DNA of 64,000 bases, taken from Clostridium beijerinckii HUN142 (GTDB lineage: Bacteria > Bacillota > Clostridia > Clostridiales > Clostridiaceae). The stretch spans positions 62,348-126,347 of the forward strand of contig NZ_KK211340.1 of assembly GCF_000621745.1 (NCBI RefSeq). Direction: 5' to 3'. Below are positions 42,958 to 52,347 of the stretch, one piece after another. The notes under the pieces were generated by a model. It made no database searches, was not told where the DNA came from, and worked only from the letters and a program-made list of their open reading frames with translations. The translations under genes and the position numbers were made by a program. Numbering within the stretch: position 1 is the stretch's first letter; each line of letters begins with the position of its first letter.

Positions 42958-43761
42958 TTATGCTGTAAATAAAGTTCCTATTTCTTCACCCTTTAAAATA
43001 TTAATTATTATATCTGGTTCACTTCCATTAGCTAATACCATATCTACTCCTGCATTTGTAGCTGTCTTAGCTGCTGATAATTTTGTAATCATTCCGCCAG
43101 TTCCTAAATTTGAACCTGCTCCTCCAGCACAATCTTCTAACTCTGGAGTTATTTCTTTAACTTCATTTAACAATTTTGCACTTTCATTACTTCTTGGATC
43201 CGAATCATAGAATCCATCTATATCAGATAATATTATTAGTAAATCTGCGTTAATTAATGATGCTACTATTGCTGATAAATTATCATTATCACCAAATCTA
43301 ACTATATTCTCAATCTCATCTATTGAAACTGTATCATTCTCATTTACTATTGGAATTATTTTATTGTGTAATAAAGTTTCAAATGTATTACATACATTTT
43401 CCCTAATATGGTCGTCTTCTACAACATCCCTTGTAAGCAATACTTGACCAACTACATGGCTATATTCTCCAAAAAACTTACTATATATATGCATTAGTTC
43501 ACATTGTCCAACTGCTGCTACCGCTTGCTTTTCTCTTATACTTTCGGGCTTTTCTTTCAATTTTAATTTATTGACACCAACAGCAACCGCGCCTGATGTA
43601 ACAAGCGTAACTTGCTTACCTGCATTAACTACATCAGATAATACACGAGTTAGCTTTTCAATTCTACTTAAATTAATATTTCCATTATCATAAGTTAATG
43701 TTGATGATCCAACCTTTACAACTATTCTACTAGCCTCTTTTAACCTTTGACGAAAGCCCAT
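42958..43761 (-). CDS. proB: Glutamate 5-kinase (without PUA domain)
   Basis: ProB phosphorylates glutamate, the committed, proline-inhibited step. The 267-residue protein has the amino-acid kinase fold with VVKVGSSTLTY (about 14-24), NENDTVS (about 138-144), FGDNDNLSAIVAS (about 154-166) and GTGGMITKL (about 220-228). It lacks the C-terminal PUA domain found in the longer enterobacterial form; the short form is normal in many clostridia. It is first in the proBA operon. Confidence 0.96.
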   Translation of the reverse strand: MGFRQRLKEASRIVVKVGSSTLTYDNGNINLSRIEKLTRVLSDVVNAGKQVTLVTSGAVAVGVNKLKLKEKPESIREKQAVAAVGQCELMHIYSKFFGEYSHVVGQVLLTRDVVEDDHIRENVCNTFETLLHNKIIPIVNENDTVSIDEIENIVRFGDNDNLSAIVASLINADLLIILSDIDGFYDSDPRSNESAKLLNEVKEITPELEDCAGGAGSNLGTGGMITKLSAAKTATNAGVDMVLANGSEPDIIINILKGEEIGTLFTA

Positions 43762-43888
43762 TTTTCCATCCCCTTAAAGTCTATTTATTCTTTATATTTT
43801 ATCTTACTATACCTAATATATCTTATCAAGTTTTAAAATCTTTTTATAATAAAAACATATACTCTATACAAAAATAATTATATTTTTA

Positions 43889-43950
43889 TAAAAAAATAAG
43901 AATAAAGGAAATACTAAATTTATTAAAAAAAGTGTTTCCTCTATCCTTAT
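43889..43950 (-). terminator. Terminator after the hemolysin III-type gene
   Basis: ataagaataaaggaaatac pairs with gtgtttcctctatccttat (43896-43950, a few mismatches); the minus strand then has TTATTTTTTTATA. Confidence 0.85.
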
Positions 43951-43986
43951 ATAATTTGCTAGATTAATAAAACTTAAAGTTCTAAT

Positions 43987-44634
43987 TTAGATTATATATA
44001 CAAATACACAAATAAAGTGACAAAGAGTTCCTAACATAATAAATACATGAAATATTTCATGTCTTCCAAATAGCCATATTTTTATCTTATCTGATTTTAA
44101 TGCATATATTACTCCGCCGATTGTATACATTATTCCTCCGAGAACCAACCATAGTAGCCCAGTCGAAGATAAAACTTGAGACATTGGATATATTGCAAAT
44201 ATTGCAAACCAACCTATTCCTATATACATACTGCTACTAAGCCATCTAGGACAAGTTACCCAGCATAATTTAAATGCAATTCCGACTACTGCACACACTG
44301 TTACTGCTAGAAATAAATTTATTCCTACCTTTCCATTCAATGCCACTAGGCAAAATGGTGCATATGATCCTGCAATTAATATAAATATCATAGAATGATC
44401 TAATCTTTTTAGAATCTTTATTACCTTATCATTTGCTATTACTGAATGATATGTTGCTGATGCACTATATAATAAAATCATACTTACCCCGAAAAATAAA
44501 ACTGATACAAATGTTATTGTAGAACTCCCTCTTGTATATACCTTTACTAACATTGCTATTAATGCAAATATTGATAAAACCGCACCAATAAAATGAGTTA
44601 ATCCATTAATAGGCTCTCTTAAATATTTCTCCAT
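43987..44634 (-). CDS. Hemolysin III/PAQR family membrane protein
   Basis: A 215-residue protein with seven hydrophobic segments, the PAQR/YqfA layout. Key residues are EPINGLTHFIGAVLS (about 7-21, with conserved Glu and His), SATYHS (about 58-63), DHSMIFILIAGSYAPFCL (about 79-96), and the C-terminal GRHEIFHVFIMLGTLCHF (about 190-207, with the two metal-binding His). PAQR proteins are metal-dependent membrane hydrolases or homeostasis factors; the hemolysin name is historical. Confidence 0.93.
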   Translation of the reverse strand: MEKYLREPINGLTHFIGAVLSIFALIAMLVKVYTRGSSTITFVSVLFFGVSMILLYSASATYHSVIANDKVIKILKRLDHSMIFILIAGSYAPFCLVALNGKVGINLFLAVTVCAVVGIAFKLCWVTCPRWLSSSMYIGIGWFAIFAIYPMSQVLSSTGLLWLVLGGIMYTIGGVIYALKSDKIKIWLFGRHEIFHVFIMLGTLCHFICVFVYII

Positions 44635-44854
44635 TTTTTACCCTCCCATTTATTCCCACGTAGTTTTGATAACTATGTGTTGCTATATTAGAATTATTTC
44701 ATATATTTTTTTTTATTGCAAAACCTATTTTTGTTTATTTTTTATTATTAATTAGTATTTTACCCATAAATGCTTGAATTATCTACTTCTTTTCGATAAT
44801 ATTAAAATTATAATAAAAACATAGTTTATATTACTATGTGAGGAGTGAAATTAT

Positions 44855-45448
44855 ATGAATGACTTTAATATTGATAACTATATAAATTCACAAAAATCAT
44901 CTAACAATATTAACCTGAATGATTTTCCTGAAATTGATTTATATATGGATCAAGTGATGCAGCTATTTGAAAGTAAATTAAGTTACACTAAAAGAAATGA
45001 TAATGATAAAGTTCTTACTAAAACTATGATTAACAATTATGCAAAAGGTAATCTTTTAATGAAAATTAAAAATAAGAAATATACTAAAAACCATCTTATT
45101 TTAATGGGATTAATTTATAATTTAAAAGGTGCATTATCTCTAACTGATATAAAAACTATCTTGAGCCCCATAATTGATGCTTTTGAGAAAGAACAAGAAT
45201 ATCCATTACATGATATATATCAATCTTTTCTTAATATATATGATTCAAATTTAGATGATTTAAAATCTTCTTCAGCTAAAATTTATGATAATATAACAGA
45301 ACTCATAACTAATGAAGGTAATTCTTTAGGCGATTATGAAGAAAAGCTTCTGCTTATCTGTGCATACGTTAGTATGAGTAATCTTTATAGACGTATGAGT
45401 GAAAAAATAATAGATGAGTGTTTTGGAAGTCCTAAGGATTGTAAATAA
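44855..45448 (+). CDS. DUF1836 domain protein
   Basis: A 197-residue cytosolic protein of the DUF1836 family (DLYMDQVMQLFESKL and LTKTMINNYAKGNLL, about 30-75). The central region resembles a MerR-like helix-turn-helix, so DNA binding is plausible but unproven. It has GAGGAG before the ATG and no clear operon partner. Confidence 0.88.
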   Translation: MNDFNIDNYINSQKSSNNINLNDFPEIDLYMDQVMQLFESKLSYTKRNDNDKVLTKTMINNYAKGNLLMKIKNKKYTKNHLILMGLIYNLKGALSLTDIKTILSPIIDAFEKEQEYPLHDIYQSFLNIYDSNLDDLKSSSAKIYDNITELITNEGNSLGDYEEKLLLICAYVSMSNLYRRMSEKIIDECFGSPKDCK

Positions 45449-45528
45449 TATTAATTTAAAATAGACAATAATACAAAAATTTAAAATTATAGAAATACTT
45501 AAAAATGCAAAAATCATTAATTATATGA

Positions 45529-45680
45529 TATAATAAGCAACATGTAGTTAAACTATTTATACGATGCACAATTAAGGATGAAATTCCAAATTAATTTATG
45601 ATAACATATTTTAACGATAAAAAGGATTTTTTCCCTAATTGTGCATTATTATAATTAAGAAGAAATGAGGTCGAAATATA
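45529..45680 (+). promoter_or_regulatory. Long structured leader of the ABC-F gene
   Basis: A TATAAT (45529-45534) with a weak -35 (TGCAAA) 17 bases upstream starts a leader of about 140 bases. It contains a 15-base inverted repeat (atgcacaattaagga at 45564-45578, tccctaattgtgcat at 45632-45646, one mismatch) enclosing 53 bases. The enclosed part can form an alternative ggatgaaattcc hairpin and holds AAAAAGGATTTTTT. This looks like an attenuator; no known riboswitch motif is recognised. Confidence 0.5.
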
Positions 45681-47276
45681 TTGATAAACGTATCAAATGT
45701 TAGTCTGAGATTTGGTGGACGTAAACTTTTTGAAGATGTCAACCTTAAATTTACTCCTGGAAATTGTTATGGAGTTATTGGTGCTAATGGAGCTGGAAAG
45801 AGTACATTCCTAAAAATATTATCAGGTGAAATAGAACCTAATACTGGTGAAGTTACAATTGCTCCAAATTTAAGAATGTCCATATTAAAGCAAGAACATA
45901 ATAAATATGATGACTTTCAAGTTTTAGAAACTGTAATAATGGGTAACGAAAGATTATATGAAATAATGAAAGAAAAAGATGAGATATATGCAAAGCCTGA
46001 TTTTTCTGATGAAGATGGAATTAAAGCTTCTGAATTAGAAGGTGAATTTGCTGAACTTAATGGTTGGGAAGCTGAATCTGAAGCTTCTTCAGTTCTACAG
46101 GGATTAGGAATAGGCACAGAAATGCATTTTAAAAATGTATCAGAGTTAACTGGTGGAGAAAAAGTTAAAGTTCTTTTAGCTCAAGCTCTATTCGGGAACC
46201 CTGGAATCTTAATTCTAGACGAACCTACTAATGGTTTGGATTTAAAGGCTGTGAACTGGTTAGAAGACTTCTTAGGTAATTTTGATGGAACTGTTATAGT
46301 TGTATCCCATGATAGACATTTCTTAAATTCAGTTTGTACTCAAATGGCTGATGTTGACTTTGGAAAGATAAAAATTTATGTAGGTAACTATGACTTCTGG
46401 TATGAATCAAGTCAATTAGCTCTTCAAATGTCAAAAGATCAAAACAAAAAAAAGGAAGAAAAGATTAAGGAATTACAGGACTTTATTGCAAGATTTAGTG
46501 CGAATGCTTCTAAATCTAAGCAGGCTACTTCTCGTAAGAAGCTTTTGGATAAAATTACTTTAGATGATATTCAACCATCAAGTAGAAAATATCCTTTTGT
46601 AGGCTTTAAACCTGAACGAGAAGTTGGTAATGATATATTAATGGTTAAAGATCTATCAAAAACAGTTGATGGTGTTAAAGTATTAGATAATGTAAATTTC
46701 ATAGTTAATAAAGGTGATAAAATTGCTCTTATTGGTAATGAAATTGCTGTAACTACATTATTCAAAATATTATCTGGGGAAATGGAACCAGATAACGGTG
46801 AATATAAATGGGGAATAACTATAACTAATGCGTACTTCCCAGCTGATAACTCAAAATACTTTGACGATTGCAATCTTTCTTTAGTAGATTGGCTTAGACA
46901 ATATTCTGAGGAAAAATCTGAAAGCTATATCAGAGGGTTCCTAGGCAGAATGTTATTCTCTGGTGATGAAGCATTAAAAGAGGCTAATGTATTATCAGGA
47001 GGAGAAAAGGTTAGATGTATGTTGTCTAAAATGATGCTTTCCAATGCTAATGTATTGATGTTAGACCAACCTACAAATCATCTTGACCTTGAATCAATTA
47101 CAGCTGTAAATAATGGTTTGAAAGATTATAACAGTAATATATTATTTGCTTCTCATGATCATCAATTTGTTCAAACTATAGCAAATAGAATCATAGATAT
47201 AAAAGATGATGGTTCTATAATAGATAGAAGTATGACATTTGATGAATACTTAGAATTTTCTAATTCTAATAAGTAA
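45681..47276 (+). CDS. ABC-F family ATPase with a degenerate second nucleotide-binding domain
   Basis: A 531-residue soluble protein of the ABC-F class (translation factors and ribosome-protection proteins). Domain 1 is intact: GANGAGKST (Walker A, about 36-44), LTGGEK (signature) and LILDEPTNGLD (Walker B with catalytic Glu). An interdomain linker (about 245-300) is rich in Lys. Domain 2 is unusual: Walker A reads GNEIAVTT, without the GK lysine, and Walker B reads LMLDQPTNHLD, with Gln in place of the catalytic Glu. Its signature LSGGEK remains. So only one site should hydrolyse ATP. The start is TTG at 45681 with GAGG upstream. Resistance versus translation-factor role cannot be told. Confidence 0.92.
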   Translation: MINVSNVSLRFGGRKLFEDVNLKFTPGNCYGVIGANGAGKSTFLKILSGEIEPNTGEVTIAPNLRMSILKQEHNKYDDFQVLETVIMGNERLYEIMKEKDEIYAKPDFSDEDGIKASELEGEFAELNGWEAESEASSVLQGLGIGTEMHFKNVSELTGGEKVKVLLAQALFGNPGILILDEPTNGLDLKAVNWLEDFLGNFDGTVIVVSHDRHFLNSVCTQMADVDFGKIKIYVGNYDFWYESSQLALQMSKDQNKKKEEKIKELQDFIARFSANASKSKQATSRKKLLDKITLDDIQPSSRKYPFVGFKPEREVGNDILMVKDLSKTVDGVKVLDNVNFIVNKGDKIALIGNEIAVTTLFKILSGEMEPDNGEYKWGITITNAYFPADNSKYFDDCNLSLVDWLRQYSEEKSESYIRGFLGRMLFSGDEALKEANVLSGGEKVRCMLSKMMLSNANVLMLDQPTNHLDLESITAVNNGLKDYNSNILFASHDHQFVQTIANRIIDIKDDGSIIDRSMTFDEYLEFSNSNK

Positions 47277-47317
47277 TAAATTAACTGTGTAAATTAAAGT
47301 TATATATAATCTATAAT

Positions 47318-47354
47318 AAAAAGTTCAGCATTCTTATAAATTGCTGAACTTTTT
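47318..47354. terminator. Bidirectional terminator
   Basis: aaaaagttcagca/tgctgaacttttt (47318-47354), perfect 13-base stem with T-runs on both strands, between the ABC-F gene and the converging HAD gene. Confidence 0.93.
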
Positions 47355-47418
47355 ACATTCTTTAAATAAACAATTTTCTATTTTAATTTAAATCACTAAG
47401 TAATTTATAATAATTATT

Positions 47419-48207
47419 CTATGTTAGCATATCTTCTATTACTTCAAAAACATGATCTACAATATTATTGGCATATGGCTTAATTAATTCTTCCACTGAA
47501 TTAAATGTATAACTATTTCTAGTAATATTAAACATGGAAATATCATTCATAGAATCACCAACTGTATATAAGCTATCAACACCCTTATTTTCATCTTCTA
47601 AAATCATCATAATTGCATTCCCTTTTGAACAATTCTTCGGAACTATATCTACAAATAGTTGATTCCTAAAAGCTTCTATGTATTCTTTATATTCATTTAG
47701 CAATTTTTCTCTTACCAATTCAGATCTTTCTATAGATTGTGATACATTAAATACACTCATAATTTGCGAATCTGATGTGCTATTCAAAGCCTCTTCTAAT
47801 GTTACCTTATTAGAAAAATGATTAAAAAAATCAGCATCTATACCTGAAACATCAACCAATTTATTTTCTATCATGCATGTATCATTTCCATCATCATAAT
47901 ATATTAAAGAATCTCCTATATTATAAAAGTCAGATATTATTCTATTCTGTATCTTATTTGGTATTGATTTCTTATGTATAATATTGTTTCTATTATCCAT
48001 GATTACTCCTCCATTACACATAACCAAATAATCATATTCAAATGGATATTCATTTAGAATACTATTTACTCCGTTTAAACTTCTTCCTGTTGAAATTATT
48101 ATCTTATTTCCAAATGCTTTTAATCTATTTAATGCTTCTAAATCCTTCTGTGCAATTTTATTATCCCTAAATAGCGTCCCATCCAAATCACTCGCTAAAA
48201 ACTTCAT
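47419..48207 (-). CDS. Cof-type HAD-IIB phosphatase
   Basis: A 262-residue haloacid dehalogenase-superfamily protein. Motif I is FLASDLDGTLF (residues 3-13, two Asp), motif II is ISTGRS (about 38-43), and motifs III/IV are KGNAIMMI and YTVGDSMNDISMF (about 213-225). A cap domain lies between. Cof-type enzymes dephosphorylate sugar phosphates, flavin or pyridoxal phosphates; the substrate here is unknown. AGGAGG precedes the ATG. Confidence 0.93.
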   Translation of the reverse strand: MKFLASDLDGTLFRDNKIAQKDLEALNRLKAFGNKIIISTGRSLNGVNSILNEYPFEYDYLVMCNGGVIMDNRNNIIHKKSIPNKIQNRIISDFYNIGDSLIYYDDGNDTCMIENKLVDVSGIDADFFNHFSNKVTLEEALNSTSDSQIMSVFNVSQSIERSELVREKLLNEYKEYIEAFRNQLFVDIVPKNCSKGNAIMMILEDENKGVDSLYTVGDSMNDISMFNITRNSYTFNSVEELIKPYANNIVDHVFEVIEDMLT

Positions 48208-48365
48208 AAGTATCCTCCTAATTCCTCCATAATTCTATTTAGTTAATAATTGCATATATTACTCCATTAAAAAATTCTATGTAGTTGCTGCTTTCGCCTA
48301 ATTACTAACCGTTATCAAAATTGTTTATCTGTTTTTATTCAAAACTTGTAGCTAAATTCGCTATT

Positions 48366-48950
48366 CTATATGTATCCTTTTATATCTATTCCTAATCCAT
48401 TTAATGTAAACTTAATGGTACTCTCTATAATATCTTCTAAGTTTATCTTCTCTATATGTATCGATTCATATATTGCAGATGAACATAGCGATCCAAAAAA
48501 TTGGAATGCAATAAGTTCTACATCTCCTTTCTTAATTTCCCCACTTTCCATTGCTGTTCTTATATTGATTTCAATTTCATTTATATACCTTCGGATTTTA
48601 TGACGCAATTCATTTTGCCTATCCTCAGTTCCCCACAACTGACTCATTACTATTTTAAAAAAATCTGTATACCCATATAAAAATGTTAATTGCATCCTAC
48701 ATATTTTTATTAATTTTTCAATAGGATCTATATTCATATTCTGAACTTCAATAACTTGATTTTGTAATATTTGCAATCCCTCCTCAACAATGAAATTAAA
48801 TATTTCCTCTTTACTCTTAAAATGATAATATAGTGTCCCTTTCACAAGACCAGCATTGGCAGCTATATCATCCATAGTAGCACCTCTATATCCGGATTCA
48901 GAAAATATTTTTATTGCAGATTTAAAAATCAAGTTCTTTGTTTTGTTCAT
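48366..48950 (-). CDS. TetR/AcrR family transcriptional regulator
   Basis: A 194-residue regulator with the TetR N-terminal helix-turn-helix (about residues 5-50): ESGYRGATMDDIAANAGLVKGTLYYHFKSKEEI is the typical DNA-binding signature. The C-terminal 140 residues are the variable ligand and dimer domain. I use the ATG at 48950 with GGAG 7 bases upstream, over an in-frame start 15 bases earlier. The regulated gene is not obvious; psd diverges to the right. Confidence 0.92.
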   Translation of the reverse strand: MNKTKNLIFKSAIKIFSESGYRGATMDDIAANAGLVKGTLYYHFKSKEEIFNFIVEEGLQILQNQVIEVQNMNIDPIEKLIKICRMQLTFLYGYTDFFKIVMSQLWGTEDRQNELRHKIRRYINEIEINIRTAMESGEIKKGDVELIAFQFFGSLCSSAIYESIHIEKINLEDIIESTIKFTLNGLGIDIKGYI

Positions 48951-49335
48951 AACATTTCTCCTCATTTTTCAATAATTACTTATGCTAATATTATCAATAT
49001 ATTATATCATTTAGTTTACTATTAAACCACAATTCTACATATTACTATTTCTGTAAAAAGTAAAACCTTCAACCATCTAATCTTACTTTTGAATTTTTCA
49101 TTATCTGTGATAAAATTAATATTAAGGTAAAAAATAAACTATGTATGTTACACATAATTTATTCGCTGTATATATTAGTTATTCTATGCTATTTACTTGC
49201 TAATCACATTTATAGATTTAACTATATATATCTAATTAAAATAAGAAATGGAGGATACTTGTCACAACTGTAACATTATAAATATTTAGGGCTATTATCT
49301 CTAAATTATTTCATAAAGTTTTGGCATTGGTATTT
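48951..49335. other. 385-base gap between tetR and psd
   Basis: AT-rich divergent control region. No gene; a GGAGG near 49252 is followed only by a 5-codon frame. I see no strong hairpin or clear operator. Confidence 0.5.
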
Positions 49336-50226
49336 ATGATTCAAGTATATAATAGAACTACAAAATCTTATGAAGAAGAGCTTATCGCCGGAAAGAAATA
49401 TATCGAATGGACCTATGAATCACCAGTTGGTAAAACCATTACTGAACTTATTGCAAAGAAAAGATTATTTTCTAAGTTATATGGGAAGTATTGTGATACA
49501 AAACTAAGCACATCCAAAATTTCACCGTTTGTAAAGAGCTTTAATATTGATATGACTATGTCGAAGAAGAAAATTAATGAATTTAATTCTTTTAATGACT
49601 TCTTTACAAGAGAATTAAATTTTGATGCTAGACCAATAAATGCAGATAATAATATATTAATCTCTCCAGGAGATGGGAGAATAACCGCCTATGTGGATAT
49701 TGACTTAGATAATATAATTCAAATTAAGGGATTAACTTATAGTTTAAAAGAGTTAATTAATGATAATACTGTGGCTAATAAATATAAAAATGGAGTATGT
49801 GTTGTATTACGCTTATGCCCTACTGATTATCATAGATTTCACTTCATAGATTCAGGTATTCCTTATGAAAGTCATTATATAAAAGGGCACTACTATTCTG
49901 TAAACCCAATAGCTTTAAAATCTGTTCCTAAGCTTTTTTGTGAAAACAAAAGAGAATGGTCTTTATTTAAATCAGATAATTTTAAAGATATACTTCATAT
50001 AGAAGTTGGTGCTACATGTGTGGGTTCAATAATTCAGACTTATTCTCCTAGAGTTAGAGTAGATAAAGGTGATGAAAAAGGTTATTTTAAATTTGGAGGG
50101 TCCACGACTATATTATTTTTTGAAGAAGGGGCCATAAAAATAGATCCTGATATTATAGAACAATCTAAATTGGGCTTTGAATGTAAAGTTATTTTTGGTG
50201 AAAATATTGGTACTAAAATTTTATAA
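49336..50226 (+). CDS. psd: Phosphatidylserine decarboxylase proenzyme
   Basis: Psd makes phosphatidylethanolamine from phosphatidylserine and has a pyruvoyl cofactor formed by self-cleavage at a serine. The roughly 296-residue protein has DFFTRELNFDARPI (about 87-100), ISPGDGRIT (about 109-117), LCPTDYHRFHF (about 153-163) and the cleavage motif FGGSTTI near the C-terminus, where Ser becomes pyruvoyl. I place the start at the ATG at 49336 (MIQVYNRTTKSYE), as in clostridial relatives; there is no clear ribosome site, and the frame opens 15 bases earlier at a TTG. Confidence 0.94.
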   Translation: MIQVYNRTTKSYEEELIAGKKYIEWTYESPVGKTITELIAKKRLFSKLYGKYCDTKLSTSKISPFVKSFNIDMTMSKKKINEFNSFNDFFTRELNFDARPINADNNILISPGDGRITAYVDIDLDNIIQIKGLTYSLKELINDNTVANKYKNGVCVVLRLCPTDYHRFHFIDSGIPYESHYIKGHYYSVNPIALKSVPKLFCENKREWSLFKSDNFKDILHIEVGATCVGSIIQTYSPRVRVDKGDEKGYFKFGGSTTILFFEEGAIKIDPDIIEQSKLGFECKVIFGENIGTKIL

Positions 50227-50229
50227 AAT

Positions 50230-50262
50230 AAAAAAGAATGGTTAAACCATTCTTTTTTATTT
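50230..50262 (+). terminator. Terminator after psd
   Basis: aaaaagaatggttaaaccattctttttt hairpin directly after the stop codon. It also lies at the 3' end of the opposing tRNA-Arg gene and could end that transcript. Confidence 0.92.
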
Positions 50263-50337
50263 TGGCAGAGCGTGAAGGAATCGAACCCTCAATGTACCGT
50301 CCGTAGCGGTAAGTTATATCCGTTTAACTAACGCTCC
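50263..50337 (-). tRNA. tRNA-Arg (anticodon ACG)
   Basis: A complete cloverleaf on the minus strand: acceptor GGAGCGT/ACGCTCT with G discriminator, D arm GTTA..TAAC, anticodon arm TACCG-CTACGGA-CGGTA (anticodon ACG, read as ICG), T arm GAGGG-TTCGATT-CCTTC, and encoded CCA. ACG is converted to ICG by TadA to read CGN codons. Confidence 0.97.
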
Positions 50338-50361
50338 ATATTCAATTTTTGCAACAAGTTT

Positions 50362-50390
50362 ATCTTATCACAAGCAGTTAGAATAATCAA
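50362..50390 (-). promoter_or_regulatory. Promoter of tRNA-Arg
   Basis: Minus-strand TTGATT (50385-50390), 17-base spacer, TAAGAT (50362-50367), about 25 bases before the tRNA. Confidence 0.6.
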
Positions 50391-50530
50391 GTTTATAATT
50401 GATTATTCTTATAATTTTATAAATTTAATACTATTATTCAACTTAGTTCCATCTACAATTTAGAATAAGTTATCTAAAAATTAAAGTTAACTTAATAATC
50501 TTTAGATAACTATCTTATTTATGCTAACTT

Positions 50531-51436
50531 CTACAAGTATATATCAGAAAACTCTACTTCAAGAACTTCCACTTTACTTTTAATATTTAAACATTTATCT
50601 CTATTATTTTCATCGTCCTGTAATCTTTCTATTGGTAGCTTAATTATAAATTCACAACCAGAATTCTCTTCACTTTTCAATTCGATACTACCATTATGAG
50701 CTTGAGTTAAATATCTAACTAAATCAAGACCTATTCCACTGCCCGAGTTCTCAGACTTTTTATTTCTTGAAGATTGAACAAATCTATTAAAAATTGTATT
50801 TTGCTCTTCCTTGGGTATCCCAATCCCTTCATCCCTTACCGAAATAGTTAATTGATTTATACTTTTCCACGCATTTATATATATATTACTTCCTTTTGGC
50901 GAAAATTTTATTGCATTAGAAATCAAATTCATTATTATTCTATCTATTGCTTCTGGATCTACCGCCATTATGCACTCTTCAACATTTGTATCAAAAACTA
51001 AAGAGATATCTTTCTGCTTAGCATATTTATCTATAGAAGATATGTTCCATTCTATCAAATTAATTACATCCAAATTCTCTCTTATAATGCCATAATGATT
51101 TTTTTCTAATTTTGTTGTATCTATTAGATTATTTACAAGCTTTAATATTTTATATGAATTTCTTTTTATAACATCCATGTGATCCTGACATTTGCCATAC
51201 TTCTTGATATCTTTATAATCATCCTTATAACATTGCAAAACACTTAAAATTATATTTAATGGTGATCTTAAATCATGTGAAATATTTAAAATAAAATCTT
51301 CTTGATTTTTCTTAGACTCTGATAAATTAATAAGCTTGCTAATTAATTCATCTTTCGACAACTTAACAAGGTCATTTCTATTTAATATATTTTCCCTATC
51401 AATCTGATTATCTTTCAAAATATTAACCTCAACCAT
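50531..51436 (-). CDS. Orphan soluble sensor histidine kinase
   Basis: A 301-residue kinase with no membrane segment. Residues 1-45 are a short charged helical stretch; HisKA follows with the phospho-accepting His in NISHDLRSPL (residue 54). The HATPase has NLISNAIKFS (N box), DEGIGIPKEEQ and GSGIGLDLV. No response regulator is adjacent, so it is an orphan, like some clostridial Spo0A-phosphorylating kinases (a guess). The ATG at 51436 has AAGGGGA upstream; the frame is open 42 bases further without a site. Confidence 0.92.
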   Translation of the reverse strand: MVEVNILKDNQIDRENILNRNDLVKLSKDELISKLINLSESKKNQEDFILNISHDLRSPLNIILSVLQCYKDDYKDIKKYGKCQDHMDVIKRNSYKILKLVNNLIDTTKLEKNHYGIIRENLDVINLIEWNISSIDKYAKQKDISLVFDTNVEECIMAVDPEAIDRIIMNLISNAIKFSPKGSNIYINAWKSINQLTISVRDEGIGIPKEEQNTIFNRFVQSSRNKKSENSGSGIGLDLVRYLTQAHNGSIELKSEENSGCEFIIKLPIERLQDDENNRDKCLNIKSKVEVLEVEFSDIYL

Positions 51437-51649
51437 TTTTAAATCCCCTTTTGTAATTTTTTTTACTTTTTTTACCATATACCCTTAATATATAATATCA
51501 TATAACTTCCCAGCTAACAACCATATTAAATAAATTTGATAGGATATTTCTAATGTTAAAAGGTAATATAATTAATTCATTCAAGCTTAATAATAGAATA
51601 TTTATAAATTTAAATATTATTTGAGAAGTATATATAATTATTGCTATTA

Positions 51650-52132
51650 CTAAGTGTAGTTCCTTATTATCTCATCTTTTATGTACTTTAGTATTAATAT
51701 TACATAAGTTAATGTTCCGACAATAAACATCGCATCAAAACTTATATTAGGGTTAACTGTTTCTAATATTGTTTGAATTATTAAAGGTAATGTGGCCGCA
51801 TACAAGGTTAAAGAATATAAAGCTATGTACTTAACTACCATTCTTAAAAATACCGTAAAGAGCCTTGAAACAATTGCTACAATTAAAGAATTAAAGAATA
51901 GATTAAAAAGTATTATTGCAAAATATGATACCATTTGATGAACGAGAGATATTGCATCCAAGTTATACGTTTTATATTGAACAAATACACTCTTCAATCC
52001 TCCTAATAAAAGGCTAAGCAATATTGCATATGAAATTGATCTTAATATTCCTTCTTTCGCATATTTAGAAAAAACCTTTATGTCGTATATAGAAGTTATA
52101 AGCTTTATAAAAAAAATAGTTTTATTAGTCAT
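51650..52132 (-). CDS. DUF1189-like membrane protein
   Basis: A 160-residue protein with about four hydrophobic segments. Its first part (FFIKLITSIYDIKVFSKYA) matches the DUF1189 pattern, a family of unknown function sometimes near maltodextrin genes. I use the ATG at 52132 because GGAGGGG is just upstream. The neighbouring genes give no hint of a role. Confidence 0.72.
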   Translation of the reverse strand: MTNKTIFFIKLITSIYDIKVFSKYAKEGILRSISYAILLSLLLGGLKSVFVQYKTYNLDAISLVHQMVSYFAIILFNLFFNSLIVAIVSRLFTVFLRMVVKYIALYSLTLYAATLPLIIQTILETVNPNISFDAMFIVGTLTYVILILKYIKDEIIRNYT

Positions 52133-52347
52133 TTTCCCCTCCAGATTAATATTCTCTACTTTCATAAGACCTATTAAGTATATTAACATATATTAAAATT
52201 AGTTTAAATGTCAAGGTTTATTATTTACTTTTATTGTCAATATTATATAAATAAAAGAGTACTTTGTAATTAAATAAAATATTAACAGAAAATATTTTAT
52301 TCAAATTAACTCTAAATATATTAGTTACTTCATTAGGAGGCATTTAT

